The notes under the pieces: generated by a model | Database searches by the model: none | What the model was told of the DNA's origin: nothing | The model's input: only the letters and a program-made list of their open reading frames with translations | Source: Candidatus Aminicenantota bacterium | GTDB taxonomy: Bacteria; Acidobacteriota; Aminicenantia; Aminicenantales; UBA4085 | DNA: 5,882 bases | Reading direction: 5' to 3' | Assembly: GCA_003154255.1 (NCBI GenBank) | Contig: PMCY01000322.1 | Coordinates: 527 to 6,408, forward strand | Translations under genes and position numbers: made by a program | Shown: positions 1 through 5,208 of the stretch, one piece after another | How positions within the stretch are numbered: position 1 is the first letter of the stretch | How the letters are laid out: each line of letters opens with the position of its first letter

Positions 1-1025
1 GCGGCCAGGACGGCCCCGATGCCGGTCTCGAAGCCGGCCTGGGCGTCATTGATCTTGGCGTCGCTCAGCCCGATATAGGCATGCGTCGGGAGCTTCAAGC
101 GCTTGCCGATCTGGGCATAAGCCATGTCGATCATCATCGTCTCCATGGCTCCCATGGGCGTCGTTCCCTTGCGCATATCGAAGCTTGACGGCGAGCCGCC
201 GAAAATGATCGGCGCACCGGGGCAGGCGGCCTGGCCGATGGCCAGCCCGGCCAGGTTCTCGACGACATGCTGGACCAGGGTTCCGGTGATTGTGGCCGGG
301 GAAGCCGCCCCGGTCATGCCCATGGAGATCAGCTCGGAAGGAATGCCGGCCCGGGCGCAATCGATGAGGCTCTGGGCGGTCAGATGGCTCCATTTCAAAG
401 GAGGGGAGGGGCAGGCGTCGAAGATGGCCAGGGGCCGGCGCCGCAAACCCTCCGCTCCTCCGCGCACCGCGGCCAGCATGTCCCGCATCGGGGCGAAGCC
501 GGCCACGCGAAACGTGCCGGTGACGATTGGCTTCGCGGAATACTGCAGGCCGATGCACAGGCGATAGCTGTCGCCCAGAACCTCGGGGATGTCCCGGCTG
601 ACCAAGCCCGTACTCTGAAAATCGAGGTTCGGACACGCCTCGGTCAGGCGGACGAAGTCGATCAGATCGGCGGTGACTGGTGACCGTTCGGTCTGCGTGG
701 CATGGTCCAGAATGCGGACCCCGGCCGAACCGGGATCGAAATGGACGGCGTCGCCGCCGACAACGGTTGATTTCCCGCCCTCCCGATCATAGAACGTGAT
801 CGCGGCCGGGGCCAGGGACAACAGCCGCTCCATGATTTTACGGGGGATGCGAACACGGTCACGGGCCGCCTCGACGGCGGCGCCTTCCCCGGCCAGCAGG
901 GACCGGGCTTCATCGTTCTCGACGAAAACGCCCGTCCGCTCCAGGATGGTCAGTCCTTCGTCGATGATTTGATCCTGAAGTCCGGGAGAAAGCAGCTCGG
1001 TTTTGGGGCGCAGAGTGTCGTGCAT
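1..1025 (-). CDS. MttB-superfamily (trimethylamine methyltransferase-like) corrinoid methyltransferase, 3' end cut by window edge
   Basis: The reading frame from the ATG at 1025-1023 stays open for 341 codons to the window edge. Family members are about 480-500 residues, so roughly 70% is visible. The family forms a TIM barrel that transfers a methyl group from a quaternary or tertiary amine to Co(I) of a partner corrinoid protein. Family-typical stretches seen are GGSPSSFDMRKGTTPMGAME (about residues 283-302) and YIGLSDAKINDAQAGFE (about 317-333). The start lies 3 bp after the stop of the corrinoid-protein gene, with a GGAAAGG ribosome-binding-like stretch about 10 bases upstream. No in-frame TAG occurs in the visible part. 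Archaeal MttB carries pyrrolysine near residue 334, so this is probably a non-pyrrolysine member, for which glycine betaine, carnitine, proline betaine and butyrobetaine demethylases are known. The substrate here cannot be assigned. The family call is firm and the substrate is unknown. Confidence 0.93.
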   Translation of the reverse strand, partial: MHDTLRPKTELLSPGLQDQIIDEGLTILERTGVFVENDEARSLLAGEGAAVEAARDRVRIPRKIMERLLSLAPAAITFYDREGGKSTVVGGDAVHFDPGSAGVRILDHATQTERSPVTADLIDFVRLTEACPNLDFQSTGLVSRDIPEVLGDSYRLCIGLQYSAKPIVTGTFRVAGFAPMRDMLAAVRGGAEGLRRRPLAIFDACPSPPLKWSHLTAQSLIDCARAGIPSELISMGMTGAASPATITGTLVQHVVENLAGLAIGQAACPGAPIIFGGSPSSFDMRKGTTPMGAMETMMIDMAYAQIGKRLKLPTHAYIGLSDAKINDAQAGFETGIGAVLA

Positions 1026-1028
1026 CGG

Positions 1029-1685
1029 TCAGGCCTTTCCCAGGGCTTTGAGAGCCGCCCGTACCGCGGCCGTGGCATTCTCGCCATAGCCGTCGGCCCC
1101 GATCTCATCGGCCCATTTCCGGTTGACGGGAGCGCCGCCGACCAGAACCTTGAAGCGATCCCTGAGGCCGCGCTCCTGAAGCCGGACCAGGACGCGGCGC
1201 TGGTTGACCATCGTCGTCGTCAACAGGGCCGACAAACAAATCAGGTCGGCTTTGGCCTCTACGGCGGCATCGATGAAGCGGTCGACCTTGACGTCCGCGC
1301 CCAGATCGATGACTTCGAAGCCGTTGGCCGAGAGAAGCGAGGAAACCAGGTTTTTGCCGATGTCGTGAATGTCCCCTTCGATCGTGCCGATGACGGCCCG
1401 GCCCCGCGACGCGGCCGATCCGCCCGCGGTTCCTTCCAAAACGGGGCGGAGGACGGCCATGGCCGCCTTCATGGCCTCGGCGCTTTGAATCAGCTCGGGC
1501 AGGAAATATTCGCCGTCTTCCCAAAGGACGCCGACCTTGTCCAGGCCCGGCAGGAAGCCGTTGGTGATGATGTCCGGCGCGGGCAATCCGGCCAAAAGGC
1601 CCTCCCGGGCCAGCCCGGCCGTAGCCTCAAGGTCGCCGTCGATAATAGCTTGGGCCATTCGGGGATAAAGGGAGTGCATAATCAT
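1029..1685 (-). CDS. Methyltransferase corrinoid protein (MttC/MtbC-like)
   Basis: This 218-residue protein is the cytoplasmic cobamide carrier between a substrate methyltransferase and a folate-directed methyltransferase. Residues 1 to about 90 are the helical methyltransferase cap domain (B12-binding-2), including the LPGLDKVGVLWEDGEYFLPE stretch at 45-64. Residues from about 95 to the end are the Rossmann-like B12-binding domain. The cobalt ligand motif DIHDIG is at 105-110, with His107 as the lower axial ligand. The supporting SALL (152-155) and VGG (182-184) loops hold the nucleotide tail, and ADGY is at 197-200. Length is normal for MttC/MtbC/MtgC proteins. AAGGAAGG at 1690-1697 lies 4 bases before ATG 1685 and 10 bases before a second ATG at 1679, so the first two residues are uncertain. 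It follows the activator gene by 23 bp and precedes the MttB-like gene by 3 bp, so these two are almost certainly functional partners. Confidence 0.96.
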   Translation of the reverse strand: MIMHSLYPRMAQAIIDGDLEATAGLAREGLLAGLPAPDIITNGFLPGLDKVGVLWEDGEYFLPELIQSAEAMKAAMAVLRPVLEGTAGGSAASRGRAVIGTIEGDIHDIGKNLVSSLLSANGFEVIDLGADVKVDRFIDAAVEAKADLICLSALLTTTMVNQRRVLVRLQERGLRDRFKVLVGGAPVNRKWADEIGADGYGENATAAVRAALKALGKA

Positions 1686-1708
1686 ACGACCTTCCTTACA
1701 TTATATCG

Positions 1709-3475
1709 TTATTTCCATCTTTTAAAAGTCAATGAATCAATGAATATTTCCTGGAACCTTTCGTCCTGGGCCAAGGACAAATGCCGAATGGTCGCGGCAA
1801 GCTTTTCGCATCGCATTCGTTCTTCGCCCGACAAGAGCAATACCTTCGCCCCCGCCAGAGAGGCATTGCCGACGAATTCAATTTTTTCAGGAAGGACGGT
1901 CGGAATCAGGCCGATGCGCATGGCGTTTCCGATGTCCAAGGCGCTTCCGAAAGCGCCGGCCACGTAAATCCGATCCAAATCTGAGACGACAAGGCCGGTT
2001 TCCGCCAGCAACATGCGAATTCCGGTTCGGATCGCGGCGGCAGCCAATTGAACTTCCCGGACGTCCTTCTGATTGAGAGAGAGTCCGGGAGACAGGAAAA
2101 TATTTCTATCGGCGTTCAAGATCCGGCCTTCGGAATCGATCCACTCCTGGCCCAAAGCCACGGCCAGGATATCGACCAAACCGCTGCCGCAGATGCCCCG
2201 GCCTTCTCCGCCGCCCAGAACGCGCCAATCGATTCCTTTCCCGTCCCGCTCGGCCTTATGGATGGCGCCCGGACCGGCGATCATGCCGCAGCTGAGCCCC
2301 ATGCCTTCGAATGCCGGACCGGCGGCTGTCGACGTCGCCAGGAACCGGGGGCCGTTCTTGACGACGATCTCGCCATTAGTTCCCAGGTCGATGAAGAGGG
2401 CCTTTTCGGGACCGTTCTCGATATCCACCGCGGCCAGCCCGGCCGCGATATCGCCTCCCACGAAGCTCTTGATGTTGGGGGCGATATAGATCCGTCCCGC
2501 TCCGTTCATATCCAGCCCGCCGACCGAAGCATCGAGCGATTCGAGCGCGGAGAATAGGGCTCGAAAAGGGGCCTCGGCCAGGGTCGTCATGGGCAGTCCG
2601 AGGAAAAGGTGATTCATGGGTGTATTGCCGGCGACAACGATTTCGTAGCAGTCCGCCGCAAGGATTCCGGCCTGTCGGAAAGCTTCGGTCAGGAGAGCGT
2701 TGATCGACCGGCGGGCCTCGTCGCGAAGTTCGAGACTTTTTTTCGGCTCGAGGTGGGCCGCGGTGATGCGGGAGACGACGTCGGCCCCGAACCGCACTTG
2801 GCCGTTCAAACCCGCCGCAATGGCCGCCGTTCGGCCGTCGCTCAAATCAACGATTTCGACCACGACCGTCGTCGTTCCGAGATCGACGGCGGCTCCGAAC
2901 GCCCGACCCGACGAGTCGCCCGGCTCGACGGCCAGGATACGCCGGTCTTCATAAATCACGGCCGTCACTGTCCCGGCTCGCCGCGGATCGAGACCGGCCA
3001 GAACGGGCAGGACGGTCGAAGCCACGGCCGGTTTGGGCGGGGTAAATGCGGCCAGCAGGCCGTCCAGCGCTGATTCCGGATCGGCCGCCGATGCAGCGGG
3101 GGCGGCGACGGCGAATTTTTTTAGGGGAGGGTCGATGATCATTATCCGTCGGCGGCCCTCTATCAAAGGCGCGATCGTCGACAGCCGGGCCTGCGGGGCG
3201 ATCCGGATCGACAGCGGGCCCCGCAGGGTCAGGCGGCAAGCCAGGCGAAACTCCGGAGGGCGGTTTTGGCGATCGAGCACGGCCCGCTCGGCCGGATCGG
3301 CCAATCCCGCCTCGCCCGCGACAATTTCGACCAGGCATTTCCCGCAGAGTCCGCGCTGCCGACACGGAAAGCCGATCGGAATACCGTTTTCAAAAAGCAA
3401 GGCCGAGACGATCGTTCCCTCGGGAGCGGTGAGGACCCGCTTTTCCGGAAGAATGATCAGTTGATGATCTCTCAT
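1709..3475 (-). CDS. RACo-like reductive activator of corrinoid proteins ([2Fe-2S] + ASKHA/DUF4445 ATPase)
   Basis: This 588-residue protein resembles RACo and the O-demethylase activating enzymes. They use ATP to reduce Co(II) corrinoid, formed by accidental oxidation, back to active Co(I). Residues 1 to about 95 are a plant-type [2Fe-2S] ferredoxin domain with ligands Cys38, Cys44, Cys47 and Cys80 (C-x5-C-x2-C...C). A linker with an Ala/Pro-rich part (about 122-150) follows. From about 195 onward is the ASKHA fold, with phosphate loops AVDLGTTTV (196-204) and FIDLGTNGEI (361-370), the conserved VAGNTPMNHL (281-290), CGSGLVD (429-435), and the nucleotide-binding VAGAFG (505-510). Methanogen RamA has C-terminal [4Fe-4S] motifs instead; none is seen here. 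The start ATG overlaps the permease stop as ATGA, so translation is probably coupled. Lying directly upstream of the corrinoid protein, it most likely serves that protein. Confidence 0.94.
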   Translation of the reverse strand: MRDHQLIILPEKRVLTAPEGTIVSALLFENGIPIGFPCRQRGLCGKCLVEIVAGEAGLADPAERAVLDRQNRPPEFRLACRLTLRGPLSIRIAPQARLSTIAPLIEGRRRIMIIDPPLKKFAVAAPAASAADPESALDGLLAAFTPPKPAVASTVLPVLAGLDPRRAGTVTAVIYEDRRILAVEPGDSSGRAFGAAVDLGTTTVVVEIVDLSDGRTAAIAAGLNGQVRFGADVVSRITAAHLEPKKSLELRDEARRSINALLTEAFRQAGILAADCYEIVVAGNTPMNHLFLGLPMTTLAEAPFRALFSALESLDASVGGLDMNGAGRIYIAPNIKSFVGGDIAAGLAAVDIENGPEKALFIDLGTNGEIVVKNGPRFLATSTAAGPAFEGMGLSCGMIAGPGAIHKAERDGKGIDWRVLGGGEGRGICGSGLVDILAVALGQEWIDSEGRILNADRNIFLSPGLSLNQKDVREVQLAAAAIRTGIRMLLAETGLVVSDLDRIYVAGAFGSALDIGNAMRIGLIPTVLPEKIEFVGNASLAGAKVLLLSGEERMRCEKLAATIRHLSLAQDERFQEIFIDSLTFKRWK

Positions 3476-4914
3476 GATGATTTCTTCAGCCAGAGAAAAT
3501 ACGACGGCACGCCCAAGGCCAGGACACCCGCGGCGGCCAAGGCCTGAACGGGACGGGCGACGGCGCTGAGAATGAAAATTGTCCCATTCAAGCCGGCAAA
3601 CAGGAGGGGGACGACCGGATAACCCCAGACCCGGTAGGGACGGGGAATCTGCGGACGGGAACGGCGTAAAACGGGAACCGCGATGGCGGTCGCGGCGAAA
3701 AAGAAAGTCAATGCAAATACGACGAATTCATAAAGGGCCTGGAAGCCTCCGGTCAAGGCCAACACGACGGCGACCATCATCTGGGCTTTCAAAGCCGCCG
3801 TGGGCGCCTGCGTCCTGGAATCGATTCGTTTCAGGCGCTTCCAGAAAAATCCGTCCCTGGCCATGGCGAACGGAACACGGGCGCAGAAAAGAATATTGGC
3901 GCTCAGGCAACCCAGGGCTGAAACGGTGATCAGGCCGGCGAAAAGAGAGGAGCCGACGGGGCCGAAAAGGCGTGATGCGGCCGCCGCTCCGACTCCGATG
4001 GTGCCCTTCATTTCAGCGGGCGGGAGGGCCAGGACGTAGACAATATTGGCCAATACATAGAGGGCTGTCAGGGTCAGAACGCCCAGTCCCAGGGCGGCCG
4101 GCAGGACTCTTCGGGGATCGCGGATTTCCTCGGCCGTACAGCTGGCCGCGTACCAACCATCGTACGTCCAGAGCACGGCCAGAAAGGCGGCGCCGAAACC
4201 TGGTAAAGTCAACGGACCGCTGGGCTGCAACAAGCGGGCCGCTGGAGAGGATGGACTAAAGCCGGATTTCAGGACCGCCGCGAGACCGAAGAGAATGAAG
4301 AGCGCCAACCCCGCGACGCGGGCCACGACGAGCGTATTTTGGGCCCGGACGCCGGTTCGGACGCCAATTCGATTGACCGCCGAAACGACAATGATGGACG
4401 CCACGGCCGTGAGTTGTCCTCCGGAAACAGAAAGGCGAAGGGGCCCCCAGGCAAAGCGGAGCCACGGGTTCGCTGCCGCCCAACGGGCCCCGAACGGAAC
4501 GAGCGATTCGGCTAATCCCGAGCCCAGAGCGGCGATTCCACCGCAGCCGACGATCCAGAAGAATCCCCAGCCGTAAAGAAACGCCGCCAGCCGTCCGAAG
4601 CTTTCGCGCAAATAGACGTACGGCCCGCCGGCTTTAGGATACATCGTCCCCAATTCAGCGAAGGTCAACGCACCGAGAAGGGTGAAGACGCCGCCCAGGA
4701 GCCAGGTTCCAAGGAAGGGGAGCGGGGAAGGACAATCGGCGGCCATCAGCCCGGATGTGAAAAATATTCCCGTCCCAAAGACCGAGCCGATGACCAGAAA
4801 ATAGGCGTCTTTGAAGTTGAGCCGGGGAGTCAGGTCGACTTGTTCCGCCTCGGGCTTGGCCATCTCGATTGTTGTGATTTCCAGCTTATAATTGGAATCG
4901 CGACGATCTTCCAT
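3472..4914 (-). CDS. APC-superfamily amino acid/amine permease (LAT-like)
   Basis: This 480-residue integral membrane protein has about 12 hydrophobic segments, normal for amino acid-polyamine-organocation transporters. The unwound TM1 substrate motif GSVFGTGIF is at 43-51 and TFAELG at 84-89. PKAGGPYVYLRESFG at 93-107 resembles L-type amino acid transporters. YDGWY in TM6 is at 251-255, followed by AEEIRDPRRVLP (261-272). ARVPFAMARDG is at 345-355 and RPYRVWGYPVVP at 425-436. An in-frame TAA lies 12 bases before ATG 4914, which bounds the N terminus. Met18 (codon 4863-4861) is a possible later start, and neither ATG has a strong ribosome binding site. It is the first gene of the cassette and overlaps the activator gene by 4 bp, so it probably imports the methylated substrate, an amino-acid-like betaine or methylamine. 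That substrate is an inference from position. Known betaine-demethylating cassettes more often use BCCT or ABC importers. Confidence 0.93.
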   Translation of the reverse strand: MEDRRDSNYKLEITTIEMAKPEAEQVDLTPRLNFKDAYFLVIGSVFGTGIFFTSGLMAADCPSPLPFLGTWLLGGVFTLLGALTFAELGTMYPKAGGPYVYLRESFGRLAAFLYGWGFFWIVGCGGIAALGSGLAESLVPFGARWAAANPWLRFAWGPLRLSVSGGQLTAVASIIVVSAVNRIGVRTGVRAQNTLVVARVAGLALFILFGLAAVLKSGFSPSSPAARLLQPSGPLTLPGFGAAFLAVLWTYDGWYAASCTAEEIRDPRRVLPAALGLGVLTLTALYVLANIVYVLALPPAEMKGTIGVGAAAASRLFGPVGSSLFAGLITVSALGCLSANILFCARVPFAMARDGFFWKRLKRIDSRTQAPTAALKAQMMVAVVLALTGGFQALYEFVVFALTFFFAATAIAVPVLRRSRPQIPRPYRVWGYPVVPLLFAGLNGTIFILSAVARPVQALAAAGVLALGVPSYFLWLKKSS

Positions 4915-4928
4915 TCCGTCGAGTTATC

Positions 4929-4957
4929 ATCTTATGAAAATTCCATCGGGAAATCAA
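4929..4957 (-). promoter_or_regulatory. Predicted sigma70-type promoter for the permease-methyltransferase operon
   Basis: On the minus strand, TTGATT (4957-4952) as -35 is followed by exactly 17 bases and TAAGAT (4934-4929) as -10. Each hexamer matches the consensus at 4 of 6 positions. The predicted transcript would start only about 7 bases before ATG 4914, giving an almost leaderless mRNA. It could instead favour Met18 at 4863 as the real start. This is a match by eye only. Confidence 0.35.
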
Positions 4958-4963
4958 TTGATT
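4952..4963. promoter_or_regulatory. 12-bp perfect palindrome overlapping the predicted -35, possible operator
   Basis: AATCAATTGATT equals its own reverse complement. The minus-strand half TTGATT is the predicted -35 hexamer of the permease operon, so a dimeric regulator bound here would block or reposition RNA polymerase. No regulator gene is visible in the window. The element is A+T-rich and short, so chance occurrence is possible. Confidence 0.35.
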
Positions 4964-5021
4964 GCCGGACGCTTTTCCATTTGACGCCAGTTTTCGTTTT
5001 TCCGCATAGGCCCATAATTTT

Positions 5022-5031
5022 GATCGCGATC
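5022..5031. repeat. 10-bp palindrome GATCGCGATC
   Basis: This perfect 10-bp palindrome starts 15 bases before the larger palindrome at 5037-5054. It contains two GATC (Dam-type) sites. It may be part of a protein-binding cluster or chance in GC-rich DNA. Confidence 0.3.
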
Positions 5032-5036
5032 CCGGC

Positions 5037-5054
5037 TTGTCGGCAGGCCGACAA
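5037..5054. promoter_or_regulatory. Palindrome copy 1 (TTGTCGGC-AG-GCCGACAA), candidate parS-like or operator site
   Basis: Two perfect 8-bp arms are separated by the dinucleotide AG. The inner 16 bases (5038-5053) match copy 2 at 5123-5138 at 14 of 16 positions with the same centre of symmetry. The 2-base spacer is too short for a simple RNA loop and no T-tract follows, so it reads as a site for a DNA-binding dimer rather than a terminator. It lies about 155 bp before the parA start. Confidence 0.6.
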
Positions 5055-5070
5055 TTTCACGCAAACGGAT

Positions 5071-5119
5071 CGAATTTTTAAAAAAATATCATATCATGTT
5101 AAATATCAATACGTTATGG
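5071..5119. repeat. A+T-rich tract with direct repeats AAATATCA, between the two palindromes
   Basis: The tract is mostly A and T, with an uninterrupted A run at 5080-5086. AAATATCA occurs at 5084-5091 and again at 5101-5108, a 17-bp period. ATATC is tandemly repeated at 5086-5095. It could be an UP-element-like promoter tract, a bent or easily melted segment, or iteron-like binding repeats. Nothing seen decides between these. Confidence 0.35.
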
Positions 5120-5122
5120 GTA

Positions 5123-5138
5123 TGTCGGCCGGCCGACG
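5123..5138. promoter_or_regulatory. Palindrome copy 2 (GTCGGCC|GGCCGAC core), candidate parS-like or operator site
   Basis: The 14-bp core at 5124-5137 is perfectly self-complementary. It aligns with copy 1 with its centre 85 bp downstream, about eight DNA turns, so the two sites would lie on the same helix face. It sits 17 bases before the predicted parA -35. The pair fits co-operative binding by a ParB-like or autoregulatory protein, though the core is not the classical parS sequence. Confidence 0.6.
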
Positions 5139-5154
5139 ACCCTATTCTCCCGGC

Positions 5155-5183
5155 TTGATTTTTTTGTACGATTTGGGTATCGT
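5155..5183 (+). promoter_or_regulatory. Predicted sigma70-type promoter for parA
   Basis: TTGATT (5155-5160), a 17-base spacer that begins with a T run, and TATCGT (5178-5183) form a promoter-like pair. Each hexamer matches the consensus at 4 of 6 positions. Transcription would start near 5190, just before the ribosome binding site at 5194. The -35 hexamer is the same as that proposed for the divergent operon. This is a prediction by eye. Confidence 0.45.
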
Positions 5184-5185
5184 AC
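5166..5185. promoter_or_regulatory. Inverted repeat GTACGAT-N6-ATCGTAC over the parA -10, likely operator
   Basis: Two perfect 7-bp arms flank the 6-base centre TTGGGT, giving a 20-bp site that covers the end of the promoter spacer and the predicted -10 hexamer. This placement is typical of repressor operators, and many par operons are autoregulated. Its arms differ from the two upstream palindromes, so a different protein or binding mode is implied. In RNA it could also form a 7-bp stem, but the predicted start lies downstream of it. Confidence 0.5.
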
Positions 5186-5193
5186 GGGGGAGC

Positions 5194-5200
5194 GGGAGGA
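5194..5200 (+). promoter_or_regulatory. Ribosome binding site of parA
   Basis: GGGAGGA lies 8 bases before the GTG at 5209-5211. It decides the start: there is no ATG nearby, and the MIITVTNQKGGVGKTT N terminus expected for ParA begins exactly at this GTG. Confidence 0.85.
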
Positions 5201-5208
5201 ACGTTATC

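Larger units (their letters stand above)
4915..5208. other. Divergent intergenic regulatory region between permease operon and parA
   Basis: This 294-bp stretch holds no convincing gene. It separates two divergently transcribed units and so should contain both promoters. It is richer in A+T than the flanking genes and contains at least five symmetric elements, listed separately. These are palindromes at 4952-4963, 5022-5031, 5037-5054 and 5123-5138, and an inverted repeat at 5166-5185. A 9-bp direct repeat, CCCGGCTTG, occurs at 5031-5039 and 5149-5157. No T-tract terminator hairpin or structured RNA gene is recognisable. Confidence 0.75.

Noticed and set aside
46..913. Open frames on both strands (46-636 and 662-913 minus; 124-567 and 267-683 plus)
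   Set aside because: All lie over the MttB-like gene in other frames. Their translations are Arg/Pro/Gly-rich shadows, whereas the 1025-to-1 frame gives a clear family match.
969..1967. 332-codon plus-strand open frame
   Set aside because: It runs antisense to the corrinoid protein and the end of the activator gene, crosses a real intergenic gap, and matches no family. It is the long open antisense frame expected opposite GC-rich genes.
3472..3475. Frameshift or fusion between permease and activator
   Set aside because: The 4-bp ATGA overlap is ordinary translational coupling, and both proteins are full length with intact ends.
2048..3547. Several plus-strand open frames opposite the activator gene
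   Set aside because: They have no recognisable domains or ribosome binding sites, and the minus-strand frame encodes a complete [2Fe-2S]-ASKHA protein.
5037..5060. Palindrome considered as a rho-independent terminator
   Set aside because: There are only 2 unpaired bases at the centre, no T-tract follows, and it lies between divergent genes where no transcript should end.
5031..5157. 9-bp direct repeat CCCGGCTTG (5031-5039 and 5149-5157) as an attachment site or transposon scar
   Set aside because: It is too short, 118 bp apart, and has no integrase or transposase nearby. It may be chance or part of the binding-site cluster.
4915..5208. Riboswitch (cobalamin or other) upstream of the operon
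   Set aside because: A B12 riboswitch would suit the genes, but I saw no B12-box-like conserved core on the minus strand, and the predicted leader is too short.
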